NCBI RefSeq assembly: GCF_021696945.1
Contig: NZ_JACYHE010000035.1
Coordinates: forward strand, 1-57,343
Direction of reading: 5' to 3'
DNA from: Streptomyces sp. JJ36
GTDB taxonomy: Bacteria > Actinomycetota > Actinomycetes > Streptomycetales > Streptomycetaceae
DNA length: 57,343 bases
Shown here: positions 33,090-41,740 of the stretch, one piece after another
Layout: each line of letters begins with the position of its first letter
Numbering within the stretch: the stretch's first letter is position 1
The notes under the pieces: model-generated
The model's database searches: none
The model's input: the letters and a program-made list of their open reading frames with translations, nothing else
Told to the model about the DNA's origin: nothing
Made by a program: the position numbers and the translations under genes

Positions 33090-33334
33090 ACCCGCGCCCC
33101 GCGACCACTCACCACGACGGAACCGCACCCGACATTCGTCCCCGATGCTCCTCGGAGGGAGGGCCGGGGTCTGGGGCAGAGCCCCAGGTGGCTTCGCTGT
33201 GCTGGCTGTTGCGCGCCCGGACCGGCGGGGCCGACGGCGAGCGGGGCGGAGACAGGAGCGGGCGGCGGCCCCGCAGGGCCGGAGCGCGCGCGGCCCGCGT
33301 CAGCGGGTCGCCTTGATCAAGTAAAGAAACTCTG

Positions 33335-33622
33335 AACAGCTCTCCGCGTGCTGCGCGTCCGGCCCGGCCGCCACCGCTGTTGCCTCCGCCCGCCGAGCAG
33401 ATCGCCGAGCGGACGGTCAGCAGCGTCGGCGGCTTCATGATCGCCGGACAGCGCATCCAGCTCGGCCGCGGCTATGCCCACCAGGTCGTCACCGCCCACC
33501 TGAGCGAAGACACCATCCGCATCTTCCACGGCCAAGAGCTGATCACCGCCGTCCCCCGCGTCACCAGGAAGGATGTGGTCGTCCGCAAGTCCGGCGAACA
33601 CAACCGCCGGAAGATCGTCTAG
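33335..33622 (+). pseudogene. C-terminal remnant of an integrase-type transposase
   Basis: About 80 readable codons ending at 33622, with no proper start. 'GGFMIAGQRIQLGRGYAHQ' and 'DTIRIFHGQELITAVPRVT' resemble the small beta-barrel C-terminal domain of rve-type (IS481/Mu-like) transposases of Streptomyces. The catalytic DDE core is absent. It marks former insertion-sequence activity in this accessory zone. Confidence 0.6.
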
Positions 33623-33733
33623 GACAGACGTCAAGCATCACCCGACGCCAGCCCGTCAATCATCTACTGAGACTCGACAACCCCGTGCCGACCCCATGCC
33701 GCGCGTTCTGCCGCTGCGCCGTGTGCGGCCGGT

Positions 33734-34126
33734 TCAGCGTCGACGTCTACCTTCGTTCAGCCGGTCGTGCAGGCGCTGGGCCTTGGCGGCGGCCTCTTCG
33801 GGCGTGTAGTTGCCGCTGAGGCGCTTGCGCTGCTCCATGACGGCACGCATGGCATCACGGTGGGCTGTGGCGGCTTCGTACTCGGTGCTGGCCTTGGCGA
33901 ACCGCTCCTCAGCGGCGGCGAGTTCGGCGGCTACCTCGTCGTCGGTCTTGCCGCTGAGCCGCACCGCCTCCTCGTCCGCCCGGCGCTCGCCCTCCGAGGC
34001 CCGCGATACCTTGCCGTCCGCCGTCGCGACACCGCCCTGGACGGTCCCGCCAACGATGAGCCGGCCAACAACGACGGCTACGACCCGCCGCCGTGCGGAG
34101 CCATCGTCCGCTGACGTTGCCGTCAA
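33734..34126 (-). CDS. Hypothetical coiled-coil protein
   Basis: Up to 130 residues; start uncertain, perhaps within 34000-34126. The C-terminal 85 residues are strongly helical and charged ('RRADEEAVRLSGKTDDEVAA', 'KASTEYEAATAHRDAMRAVM', 'YTPEEAAAKAQRLHDRL'), likely a coiled coil. No family is recognised and the N-terminus is Val/Gly-rich and unconvincing, so this may be the tail of a larger lost gene. Confidence 0.45.
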   Translation of the reverse strand: MTATSADDGSARRRVVAVVVGRLIVGGTVQGGVATADGKVSRASEGERRADEEAVRLSGKTDDEVAAELAAAEERFAKASTEYEAATAHRDAMRAVMEQRKRLSGNYTPEEAAAKAQRLHDRLNEGRRRR

Positions 34127-34294
34127 CTACTGCCGTCAGACCGCCCCGAAAAGCCGCAGCAGCCCTCTCCGGAAAAAACGGCGGGGGGCTACTTTCTTGC
34201 GCACTCTTTGGTTAGCCGTCCGTACACTCAGGCCAACGAGAAGACGGAATTCAGACTCCGGTTCCTCGATTGACCAGGAAGCCCGAATATCCCA

Positions 34295-34630
34295 TCATTG
34301 ACCACTCCCCTCACCTGCAAGCAGGGCCCGGAGACGCCTAACCTCTTCCACAAGGCGCGGCACAGCCTCCCGCGCCATTGCGATGAAGGCCGCGTTCTCG
34401 TCCCAGCGTTCGTCGCCAGAATCGACGTATCGCGGATGCTGAACCAAAGTTGCGGCAATCATGTCTCGATGATCAAAGTTCGGCCACCTCTCGGCAGCAC
34501 CAGTGTCGGGAGCCGTGCTCACCGCCACAAGATTCATGGCGGAGTCATCGTCCAAGGTCCTAACGAACCAAGGCGCCGGAGTGGCCGCAGAGCACAACTC
34601 CTCGATCTCCTCGAGTTCATCTTCACGCAT
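34295..34630 (-). CDS. Probable immunity protein for the RHS PIN toxin
   Basis: 111 residues from an ATG at 34630. Acidic N-terminus 'MREDELEEIEELCSAATPAP' followed by 'WFVRTLDDDSAMNLVAV', 'FDHRDMIAATLVQHPRYVD' and 'ENAAFIAMAREAVPRLVEEV'. This widespread small family with an 'ATPAPW' N-terminus has no established function. Its place, 85 bp after the stop of the RHS toxin on the same strand, and its acidity are what one expects of the cognate immunity protein. Lower GC than the core genes. Immunity role is inference. Confidence 0.65.
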   Translation of the reverse strand: MREDELEEIEELCSAATPAPWFVRTLDDDSAMNLVAVSTAPDTGAAERWPNFDHRDMIAATLVQHPRYVDSGDERWDENAAFIAMAREAVPRLVEEVRRLRALLAGEGSGQ

Positions 34631-34715
34631 GTAGCCACCTTCTACCAGCCTGTTTACCCGGTCTGGGGTGCCCCGCAAGCCAGCAAGCACGGGGCACCCC
34701 AAACAGCATGATCAA

Positions 34716-37700
34716 CTAATATCGCTCACTCGAATATCCGAGCCTTTCGATATTTTTATAGAACCTCTTGTCGTTTGTGATGATCGACAATCCATCCTGT
34801 ATCGCCGAATGCAAGACCGAAGCGTCGTCGTCGGCAATCATCGGATTGAAGGACTTACCCTTCCACATGCCCCTGAGGCGAGCCTGGAGTGAAGCAACGC
34901 CTTCGCTGGTGGAAGCCGGTCCCATGCGTCCTCCCCGCTCCGACAACCAGCTACCAATGGCATCTGCCGAGTGTCCACCTTCGAGTAGTTCACGATGAGC
35001 AGTCGGCGACAGCACCGGGGCACGCCCCGCCAAGGCGGCATCTACTTCAGCGGTCTTTGCGCCCGAGAGGGCATCCGTCACTGCATTCGTGTCGACTGCC
35101 ACCTCGCCGCAATTGTGAACGAGGACCGGCGTAGCGCCCGCCAGCACATAGTAAGTGTGGAGGTCGGTGACCGTCAGGTTGTGGACGGTGGCCTGCTGGG
35201 TCCAGCGGGCGACCGCGGTGACCTGGACGAGGGTGCCGGCGCCGGTGCGGAGCCAGTCGCCGCGCTGGAGGTCGGTGGCGTCGGTCCACTCGTCGGGACC
35301 TTCGACCCAGAAGGGGTGGCCGTCCGTCGCAGTGACGGTCTCGGCGTCGGCCGCGTCACCGTCACCCGGGGTGGCGTCGATCGTGATCTCGACGAGGTGC
35401 TTGCTGCCCTTGCCGAGGATCTCGGCGGTGACGGTCTCGACCGAGGTCTCGCCGGTTTCGGGGTCGGTGGCCACGACCTTGTCGCCCAGCTTCACGTCCT
35501 CGATGGGCTTGCTGGTCCCGTCGGCCATCAGGACGAGGGTTCCGGGCTTGAAGCTGTTGACCTCGCAGGAATCCCCGGCGGTCTCTTCCTTACCCTTCTT
35601 CTTCTTGCTCGCTTTGAGTTTCGCGCGGGCCTTTCCGAGTTTGTCCTTGGCTTTGGCTACGCCTTTCTTCGCTGCCTTGACCGCCCGTTCGGCCTGGGCT
35701 ATGTATTTGTCCGCGTTCATCAGGTCGTCGATCAGGCCTGACACCCGCTTGATGAGCTTGCGTCCCTTGTTGAAGTTGAAGATGTACTTGACGACGATCT
35801 TGCCTGCCGCCTTGGCGACGAAGCCCGCGCCCCCGACGAGGCTGAGGAAGGTCTCGACACAGGCACCGACGTCGCCGCTGGACAGGCAGTCCATGGGCGC
35901 GTCGAGGCCGGTCAGCTCCAGGGCGATCTTGCCGAGCTCACGGACGGCGTTCGAGGTCGTCTGACGCGCGTCGTGCAGGTTGCTCTGCGCCTGGGAGAGA
36001 GTGTCCTGCGCGTCGTTGACGTTGCGCTTCTCGCCCGTCAGCGGGTCCTTGTTGGACACGTCCGGGACGCCGCCGGTGCAGTTCTTGATGGTCCCGTTCG
36101 CGCACCCGGGGACGATCAGGCCCGTCGGGTCCGAGAGGGTGACGGGGCTGTTGTTCGCGTACGCGTAGCCGTTGACCTGTTGTGGCCGGGTGTGGTCGAT
36201 GATCGGGTCGACGGAGATGAACTTGCCGAGATCCGGGTCGTACTCGCGCGCCCCGATGTGGGTCAGGCCGGTCTGTTCGTCGATCGTGCCGCCGACGAAG
36301 CCCTTTTCGCCCGGCCACTCGGCCGGCTTCGCACCGCGCGGGTTGCCGTACGGCATCATGCGGCGCTGGTTGACGGTGCCCGTGGCCCCGTCGATGGCCA
36401 GCTGCGCCGTGCCGTGGTGGTCTCCGGCGAAGAAGGAGAGCTTTCCGTCATCGGTGCGGATCGCGACGGTCTGCCCGGCGAACGAGTAGTAGCGGGTGGC
36501 CTTCACCTCCGAGCTGCCCGTGGGCTGGTGCAGTTCCATCCCGGGCAGGTAGACGGTGGTGCCTTGAGCGTCGCGACGCACGACGCGACTGCCGCCCGCG
36601 TCATAGAGGTAGGTGGCTTCGGTGCCGTCTGCTTCGACGGTCTTGGTCAGTTTGCCCTCGGAGTTCCAGGTGAGCTGCTGCGTGTTGCCGCCGACGACCC
36701 GTTCGGTGGTGTTTCCCGTGGCGTCGTAGGAGTAGCTGTATCCACGGGTGACGGTGCCTTCGGTCTCCCGGACCGAGGTCACCGCGTGCGGGCCGGCTCC
36801 GTTCTCGCCGTACGTGTAGGTGCGGGTGATGTCCTGCGCCGGGTCCAGCCCGACGTCGTGGCGGACTTCCTGCGTACGGTTGCCGATGGCGTCCACCGAC
36901 CAGGACGTCCAGTACGGCGCGGGCCCGCCCAGCGCCGACTCGCCCGGAGCCGCGGAACACGCCGACGGACGCGACCCGCCCAGGGCTCCTCCGACCGTGC
37001 CTGATCCGGTGGCCGAGGTGGTGGTCGCCGCCGGGGTCCAGGCCTCGCTCAGGCGCTGCCTGGAGTCGTAGGCGAAGCACTGGACGTCCGGGGCCGCCCC
37101 GGCGGTGTCGGAGATGGACAGGACGTTTCCGGCCTGGTCGTAGCTGTACTGGGCCGACTTGACCGCGCCGGTGACGTTCTCGATGTCGACAGTGGCCTTC
37201 TTGAGCCGCTCGGTGCCCTTCTCGTAGTCGAAGGTCTGCCAGATCGAGGGGCCGTCGGTGGCCGACATCTGCAGCTGGAGGAGCTGGCTGGTGGTGGAGT
37301 AGACGGCGTCGTCGACGTACGACGTCTTGCCGACCATGGAGACCGGGCGCTGCAGCTCGTCGTACGCCAGGGCCACGGCCTCGGACGACAGGCCGCCGGC
37401 GGCGGGCATGCCGTACCCGCTGATCGTTCCGTCCCGGCGGTAGCTCGTCGTGAAGGTGTAGACGCCGGCCAGCGCGCCTTCCGAGTCCGGGACCGAGTAG
37501 GCGGTCTTCAGCGGCTGGTAGAAGGCGTTGACGCCCTGGATCACGGTGGCGAAGTAGTCGCCGCTCCCGGTGTAGCGGAAGGTGGCCCACGCCTTGCCGA
37601 GCCGGCCCTCCCGGTCGTACCGGGTCTCGGTCAGCTTGGTGCCGGTGTTCGGCTCGCCCTCCCAGGTGGAGACCTGGCGTCCGAGGAGGTCGTACACGGT

Positions 37701-40700
37701 CGAGATCGTCTTGCCGCGAGCGTCTGTTGTCGCGACCGGCTGGTCGAGTTCGTCGTACTCGATCGTGGTCGTACCGCTGTCGGGATCGATGGTCTTGATC
37801 TTGCGGTCGAGCTGGTCGTACTCGTTGGTCCAGACGTTGCCCTCCGAGTCTGTGACCGTCTCCAACTGGCCGGAGGGCGTGTAGGTGTACTGGGTGGAGG
37901 TGTAGCCCGCTCCGGGGCCGGTGCCGCCGGGCGTGCCGCCTTCCCAGTGGCGGAGCTCCACCATCTGCCCGGCCGCGTCGGTGATGGCCGTCGTGGGCGT
38001 CCCGCCCGCCGGCGGGTCGGTGTGTACCCGGTCGCCCTCGTGGGAGTAGGTGGTACGCCACTGCTCGACGCCGGACACCAGGCTGATCTCGGCCGTCTTC
38101 CGGCCGAGTGCGTCGTACTCGAAGGCCGTCTGGGCGCCGACCTCACCGTCGTTGACGATCAGCAGTTCGTCGACCGGAGCCCCGGTCGCGTTGTAGGTCT
38201 CGTTGGTCTGCTTCACCTTGCCGGTGGAGCCGTAGAAGACGTCCGCCACCATGCGGGTGCCGTCGGGGCCTTCCGTCTGCTCCTGCCGGGGCCGCAGCAG
38301 GGAGTCGTAGAGCTTCCACTCCGTCCCGTACTCCCCGGTGCCCTCGAGCTTCTCCGTCTTGATGGCGACCGGCTTGTCCTGCCGGATCAGGTAGGAGTAC
38401 GTGATGCTCGGTGTCTGGGTCCGGGCACGGTCCGCGAGCCAGTAGGACGTGACGCGCCCGAAGGAGTCGTAGGCGACCTCCGTGCGCTTGCCGTTGGCGT
38501 CGATCTTCACCTTCGGCTTGCCCCAGGCCGGTGCGAAGACCGTCGTGTAGGCGTGCCCGAGGGCGTTGGTGATCTTCGACTCGGTCGTCAGGCCGTCGGT
38601 CTGGGTGTAGGTCGCCGTGCCCGTCGCGCCCGAGGCGTCGGTCTGTGTGGTCGGCCGGCCGTGGGCGTCGTAGGTCGTGGTCCCCGTGGTCTGGTACTGG
38701 GGCTGTCCGTCGACGTAGCCCGTCAGCCGCTGTACCTCGGTGACGTCGCCCTTGGTGGGGGCGTCGCCCACCGCGCCGCCGTCGTAGGCGACCCGCTCGT
38801 CGTCGAGGACCTGCGTGGCCCGGTCCGGGGTGTCCCCGCAGCGGACCGACACGGCTTCGCTCCGCGACGGCAGGTCGTAGATGTTCGCCGACGGGTTGTC
38901 CGCGTACCACAGACGGGTACAGCTGTCGTCCTCGGTCGTGGACAGGTCGCCGAGGTCGTCGGTGCGGAGCAGCCGCCCGGTGTCCGTCTCCGTGTCGTAG
39001 GTGTCGATCGACTTGGTGGTCCGCCAGGAGCCGTCGGCGACCTTGGTGTAACCACGTGTGACGTCGGCGGCGACCACCGTGGCGCGGGAGGTGTGCCACG
39101 GCTTGGTCTGGGTGGCGGTGACGTGCTTCCAGGGCTCGCTGATGCTCTTGGCGACGACCGCGCCCTCGGCATAGGTCTGCGCCTCGACCGGGAAGCCGGT
39201 GTACGCCTCGTGTCCCGTGTAGGTCTTCCCGGTGGAGTCGGTGACCGTCTCGGTGCGTGTACCGCCGCCCGGCAGCTTGTCGCCGTCCAGGCCCTGAAGG
39301 AAGGTGTAGTCGACACGGGTCTGCGGCGTCCCCTCACCGCCACTGGTCACGGTCACGTCGCCGTATCCCTGCCACTGCCCCCAGGTGAGGAACTTCTCCG
39401 GGGTGATGCCGTCGGGCGCGGCGTGACGCCACCCGGCCGGGCCGTTGTAGTCGTAGCGCGTGACCATGTCGTCGCCACCGCCGGTGCGGTCGGTCTGCAC
39501 GACTTCGGCGACGACGTACTTGTGGAACCAGTCGGTGATCGGGTCGATGTGCCCGGGTGGTGCCCACTTGACCGGGTAGCAGCGTTTGGTGGACTCCCCC
39601 GGTGCGGGGAGCGCGGTGGGCGAGCACTCGGTCGACGCATAGTTGACGTCGAGTTGCGCTCCGGTTTCGGAGAGCACGGTGGTGAGCCGGTACCGGTGGA
39701 AGGCGTCGATGTTGTCGCCGTCCTTGTCCACCCGGTTCGGCTTGGCGACACCGTAGAGCTTGACCGAGGGGGTGGTCAGGGTTGTTTCACCGGCACGGCC
39801 TTCGTGGGTGATCGAGGCGAGCCACAGCGACGTGGAGTCGTCGCCGTTGTCGAGAAGCTTGTGTTCCAGCAGCCACGCGTCGACGTCCTCGTAGGCGGTG
39901 CCCTTCCTCATCTGTGTGGTGACCGCGGTGAGGCGCTTGGTGGTCCAGAAGGACGCGACAGCCTGGGTCGAGTCGCAGTGCGTGCCGGCCTTGCACTGCA
40001 GGTCGATCGGTACGTCCGGCCAGTGGGAGGCGTTCGCTTCGGTCCGCTTGCTCGGCGCGCAGTCGAAGTCGGCAGTCGGCAGGCACCGTTCCTTCACGGT
40101 GAACTTCACCCGCGCGGGTGCCGGGGTGCTGTACACCTCGTTGTGGCGCTGCCCGTAGTCGATCCGCTTGAGGTAGCCGCCGCGGTGGTAGGCCGTGCCG
40201 TCGACGTCGGTCTTGCCGTTCAGGGCGTAGTGGTTGGTCTCCGCCCCGTAGAAGTAGGACATGACGTTGCCGTGGGTGTCCTTGACGTAGTCGAGGTTCC
40301 ACCGCCACGCCTGCCGGCAGTGCGCCTGGCTGAACGTGCTGTCGTAGCAGGGCTCGCCGGCGTCGTCCCCGAACACCGGAGCGGTCCAGGTCGACGAGGT
40401 GGTCTCGTCACCGCTGCTCCATCCCGGCAGACGGTTGCGTCCGTAGTGGTACTCCGTACCGTCGGTCGTGGTGACGACCCAGTACTCGCCGTTGTCATCA
40501 CCGTTCACCGCTCCGTCACGCTTCTCGACCCGCGCGCCGTTCTCCCCGGTCAGGTGCCACTCACCGGTGTCGTCGTCCTTGATCAGCTGGGACGAGCTTC
40601 CGTTGAGGAGAATGGTGGCGTTGTCGTACGCCCAGCACTGTTCCGCGGAGTTCTCGTGCCCGTCTTCCGCGCACGCCTTGTAGCTTCGCTCGATGTACCC

Positions 40701-41657
40701 GGGTTCGAGTCCGAAGCCCTCGCCGATCCAGGAGCCCTGTGTGTTGGTCGCCGCGGTGCGACCGTCCACAGTCTGGGAGCTGTAGCTGAGCGCGAGGGAC
40801 GGCGCCAGGCCCCCCGGCACGGGGACGCTGCGGAAGGGGTAGTTCCAGGCGAACGCGCCGGACGACGTGGAGACGTTCCACTCGGCGGATGGTGACAGCT
40901 GGGTCGCCTTGTAGTCACCCTTGTCGGACGAGGGACCGGACGCGAGGGCCAGGAGTGTGGTCGCCTCGCCGGACTGCGTGGTCACTCCCTCGCGCGCAGG
41001 GTTCGCGGTGACCTGTGCCGACACGGTCTGCTCGCCGCCGTCGTTCTGAGTCTGCAGAGCGCGGGGCAGTTCGGGACAGTCCTCGGTACCGGGTGCGGCG
41101 TGGGTCGCGCATTCCGGGAGCTGTACCAGTCGCAGACGCGATCCGTAGGAACCGCCGTACGCCTCGTCGAACGCCGAGTAGTCCACGGTCAGGCCGACCC
41201 TGCCCGGCTTCTCCACACCGTCGGCCCGGGAGACGTTGAGGACGGCCGCAACGCCCAGCCGCTCGGCGGCCTTGCGGCCGAGAGTGGTCACCCGCACTTG
41301 TCGTGGCGCGTCCTCACCGGAGCCGGTCGCCGAGACGGAGACCGGCAGTCCCCCGGCCTTCGCCTTGCTGCCCACGGCGACCTCGGCGCTGCCGTCCGCC
41401 GGCCATTCTGCCGAGGCGAGCCTGCGGACGGCGGCTTCCTCGGTGGTGTCCTCGGGACGTGGTGGCGCCCCGGCCTGTCGGCCGTTCGCCGGTTCGGCGC
41501 TGTCGGGGACACCGGGCCTGTCCGGCCCGCCCAGCCCCTCCAGCGGTATCAGCTGGGAGCCGACAGCGAGCAGCGCGACGCTCACCGCCGGCACGAGCAG
41601 GTGTCTGAGTCGTGCCGGGAAGAGGTCGGCGAGCGACCGACTGCGCAGGCCCTTCAC
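34716..41657 (-). CDS. RHS/YD-repeat polymorphic toxin with HINT and PIN-like tip
   Basis: 2313 residues. N-terminal signal/anchor (about 18-38, 'LRHLLVPAVSVALLAVGSQL'), a secreted-type region, many YD repeats ('TYDAHGRPTTQTDASGATG', 'EYDQLDRKIKTIDPDSG'), the RHS-core end 'GAREYDPDLGKFISVDPI' and 'NGYAYANNSPVTLSDPTGL', then a pretoxin HINT domain (about 2031-2184, 'SFKPGTLVLMADGTSKPIED' to 'VLVHNCG') that should release the tip. The last 129 residues look like a PIN-type RNase: 'AVDTNAV' (Asp about 2189), Glu about 2223, 'ADDDAS' (2276-2278) and 'TNDKRF' (Asp about 2296). It follows two secreted proteins in one operon and precedes a small immunity-like gene. Confidence 0.9.
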   Translation of the reverse strand: MKGLRSRSLADLFPARLRHLLVPAVSVALLAVGSQLIPLEGLGGPDRPGVPDSAEPANGRQAGAPPRPEDTTEEAAVRRLASAEWPADGSAEVAVGSKAKAGGLPVSVSATGSGEDAPRQVRVTTLGRKAAERLGVAAVLNVSRADGVEKPGRVGLTVDYSAFDEAYGGSYGSRLRLVQLPECATHAAPGTEDCPELPRALQTQNDGGEQTVSAQVTANPAREGVTTQSGEATTLLALASGPSSDKGDYKATQLSPSAEWNVSTSSGAFAWNYPFRSVPVPGGLAPSLALSYSSQTVDGRTAATNTQGSWIGEGFGLEPGYIERSYKACAEDGHENSAEQCWAYDNATILLNGSSSQLIKDDDTGEWHLTGENGARVEKRDGAVNGDDNGEYWVVTTTDGTEYHYGRNRLPGWSSGDETTSSTWTAPVFGDDAGEPCYDSTFSQAHCRQAWRWNLDYVKDTHGNVMSYFYGAETNHYALNGKTDVDGTAYHRGGYLKRIDYGQRHNEVYSTPAPARVKFTVKERCLPTADFDCAPSKRTEANASHWPDVPIDLQCKAGTHCDSTQAVASFWTTKRLTAVTTQMRKGTAYEDVDAWLLEHKLLDNGDDSTSLWLASITHEGRAGETTLTTPSVKLYGVAKPNRVDKDGDNIDAFHRYRLTTVLSETGAQLDVNYASTECSPTALPAPGESTKRCYPVKWAPPGHIDPITDWFHKYVVAEVVQTDRTGGGDDMVTRYDYNGPAGWRHAAPDGITPEKFLTWGQWQGYGDVTVTSGGEGTPQTRVDYTFLQGLDGDKLPGGGTRTETVTDSTGKTYTGHEAYTGFPVEAQTYAEGAVVAKSISEPWKHVTATQTKPWHTSRATVVAADVTRGYTKVADGSWRTTKSIDTYDTETDTGRLLRTDDLGDLSTTEDDSCTRLWYADNPSANIYDLPSRSEAVSVRCGDTPDRATQVLDDERVAYDGGAVGDAPTKGDVTEVQRLTGYVDGQPQYQTTGTTTYDAHGRPTTQTDASGATGTATYTQTDGLTTESKITNALGHAYTTVFAPAWGKPKVKIDANGKRTEVAYDSFGRVTSYWLADRARTQTPSITYSYLIRQDKPVAIKTEKLEGTGEYGTEWKLYDSLLRPRQEQTEGPDGTRMVADVFYGSTGKVKQTNETYNATGAPVDELLIVNDGEVGAQTAFEYDALGRKTAEISLVSGVEQWRTTYSHEGDRVHTDPPAGGTPTTAITDAAGQMVELRHWEGGTPGGTGPGAGYTSTQYTYTPSGQLETVTDSEGNVWTNEYDQLDRKIKTIDPDSGTTTIEYDELDQPVATTDARGKTISTVYDLLGRQVSTWEGEPNTGTKLTETRYDREGRLGKAWATFRYTGSGDYFATVIQGVNAFYQPLKTAYSVPDSEGALAGVYTFTTSYRRDGTISGYGMPAAGGLSSEAVALAYDELQRPVSMVGKTSYVDDAVYSTTSQLLQLQMSATDGPSIWQTFDYEKGTERLKKATVDIENVTGAVKSAQYSYDQAGNVLSISDTAGAAPDVQCFAYDSRQRLSEAWTPAATTTSATGSGTVGGALGGSRPSACSAAPGESALGGPAPYWTSWSVDAIGNRTQEVRHDVGLDPAQDITRTYTYGENGAGPHAVTSVRETEGTVTRGYSYSYDATGNTTERVVGGNTQQLTWNSEGKLTKTVEADGTEATYLYDAGGSRVVRRDAQGTTVYLPGMELHQPTGSSEVKATRYYSFAGQTVAIRTDDGKLSFFAGDHHGTAQLAIDGATGTVNQRRMMPYGNPRGAKPAEWPGEKGFVGGTIDEQTGLTHIGAREYDPDLGKFISVDPIIDHTRPQQVNGYAYANNSPVTLSDPTGLIVPGCANGTIKNCTGGVPDVSNKDPLTGEKRNVNDAQDTLSQAQSNLHDARQTTSNAVRELGKIALELTGLDAPMDCLSSGDVGACVETFLSLVGGAGFVAKAAGKIVVKYIFNFNKGRKLIKRVSGLIDDLMNADKYIAQAERAVKAAKKGVAKAKDKLGKARAKLKASKKKKGKEETAGDSCEVNSFKPGTLVLMADGTSKPIEDVKLGDKVVATDPETGETSVETVTAEILGKGSKHLVEITIDATPGDGDAADAETVTATDGHPFWVEGPDEWTDATDLQRGDWLRTGAGTLVQVTAVARWTQQATVHNLTVTDLHTYYVLAGATPVLVHNCGEVAVDTNAVTDALSGAKTAEVDAALAGRAPVLSPTAHRELLEGGHSADAIGSWLSERGGRMGPASTSEGVASLQARLRGMWKGKSFNPMIADDDASVLHSAIQDGLSIITNDKRFYKNIERLGYSSERY
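35106..35159 (-). repeat. HINT-junction homology block (RHS copy)
   Basis: Partner of 30577-30630 (45 of 54 identities by hand count), coding for the last residues of the HINT domain just before the variable toxin tip. Confidence 0.75.
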
Positions 41658-41740
41658 GAGAACTCCCTTGGGCGACAGGACGGTTTACGGGGACGGGGCC
41701 GGGGGCCTCGGCGGCGGCACCCCGTCCCGGACGGCGGCGT

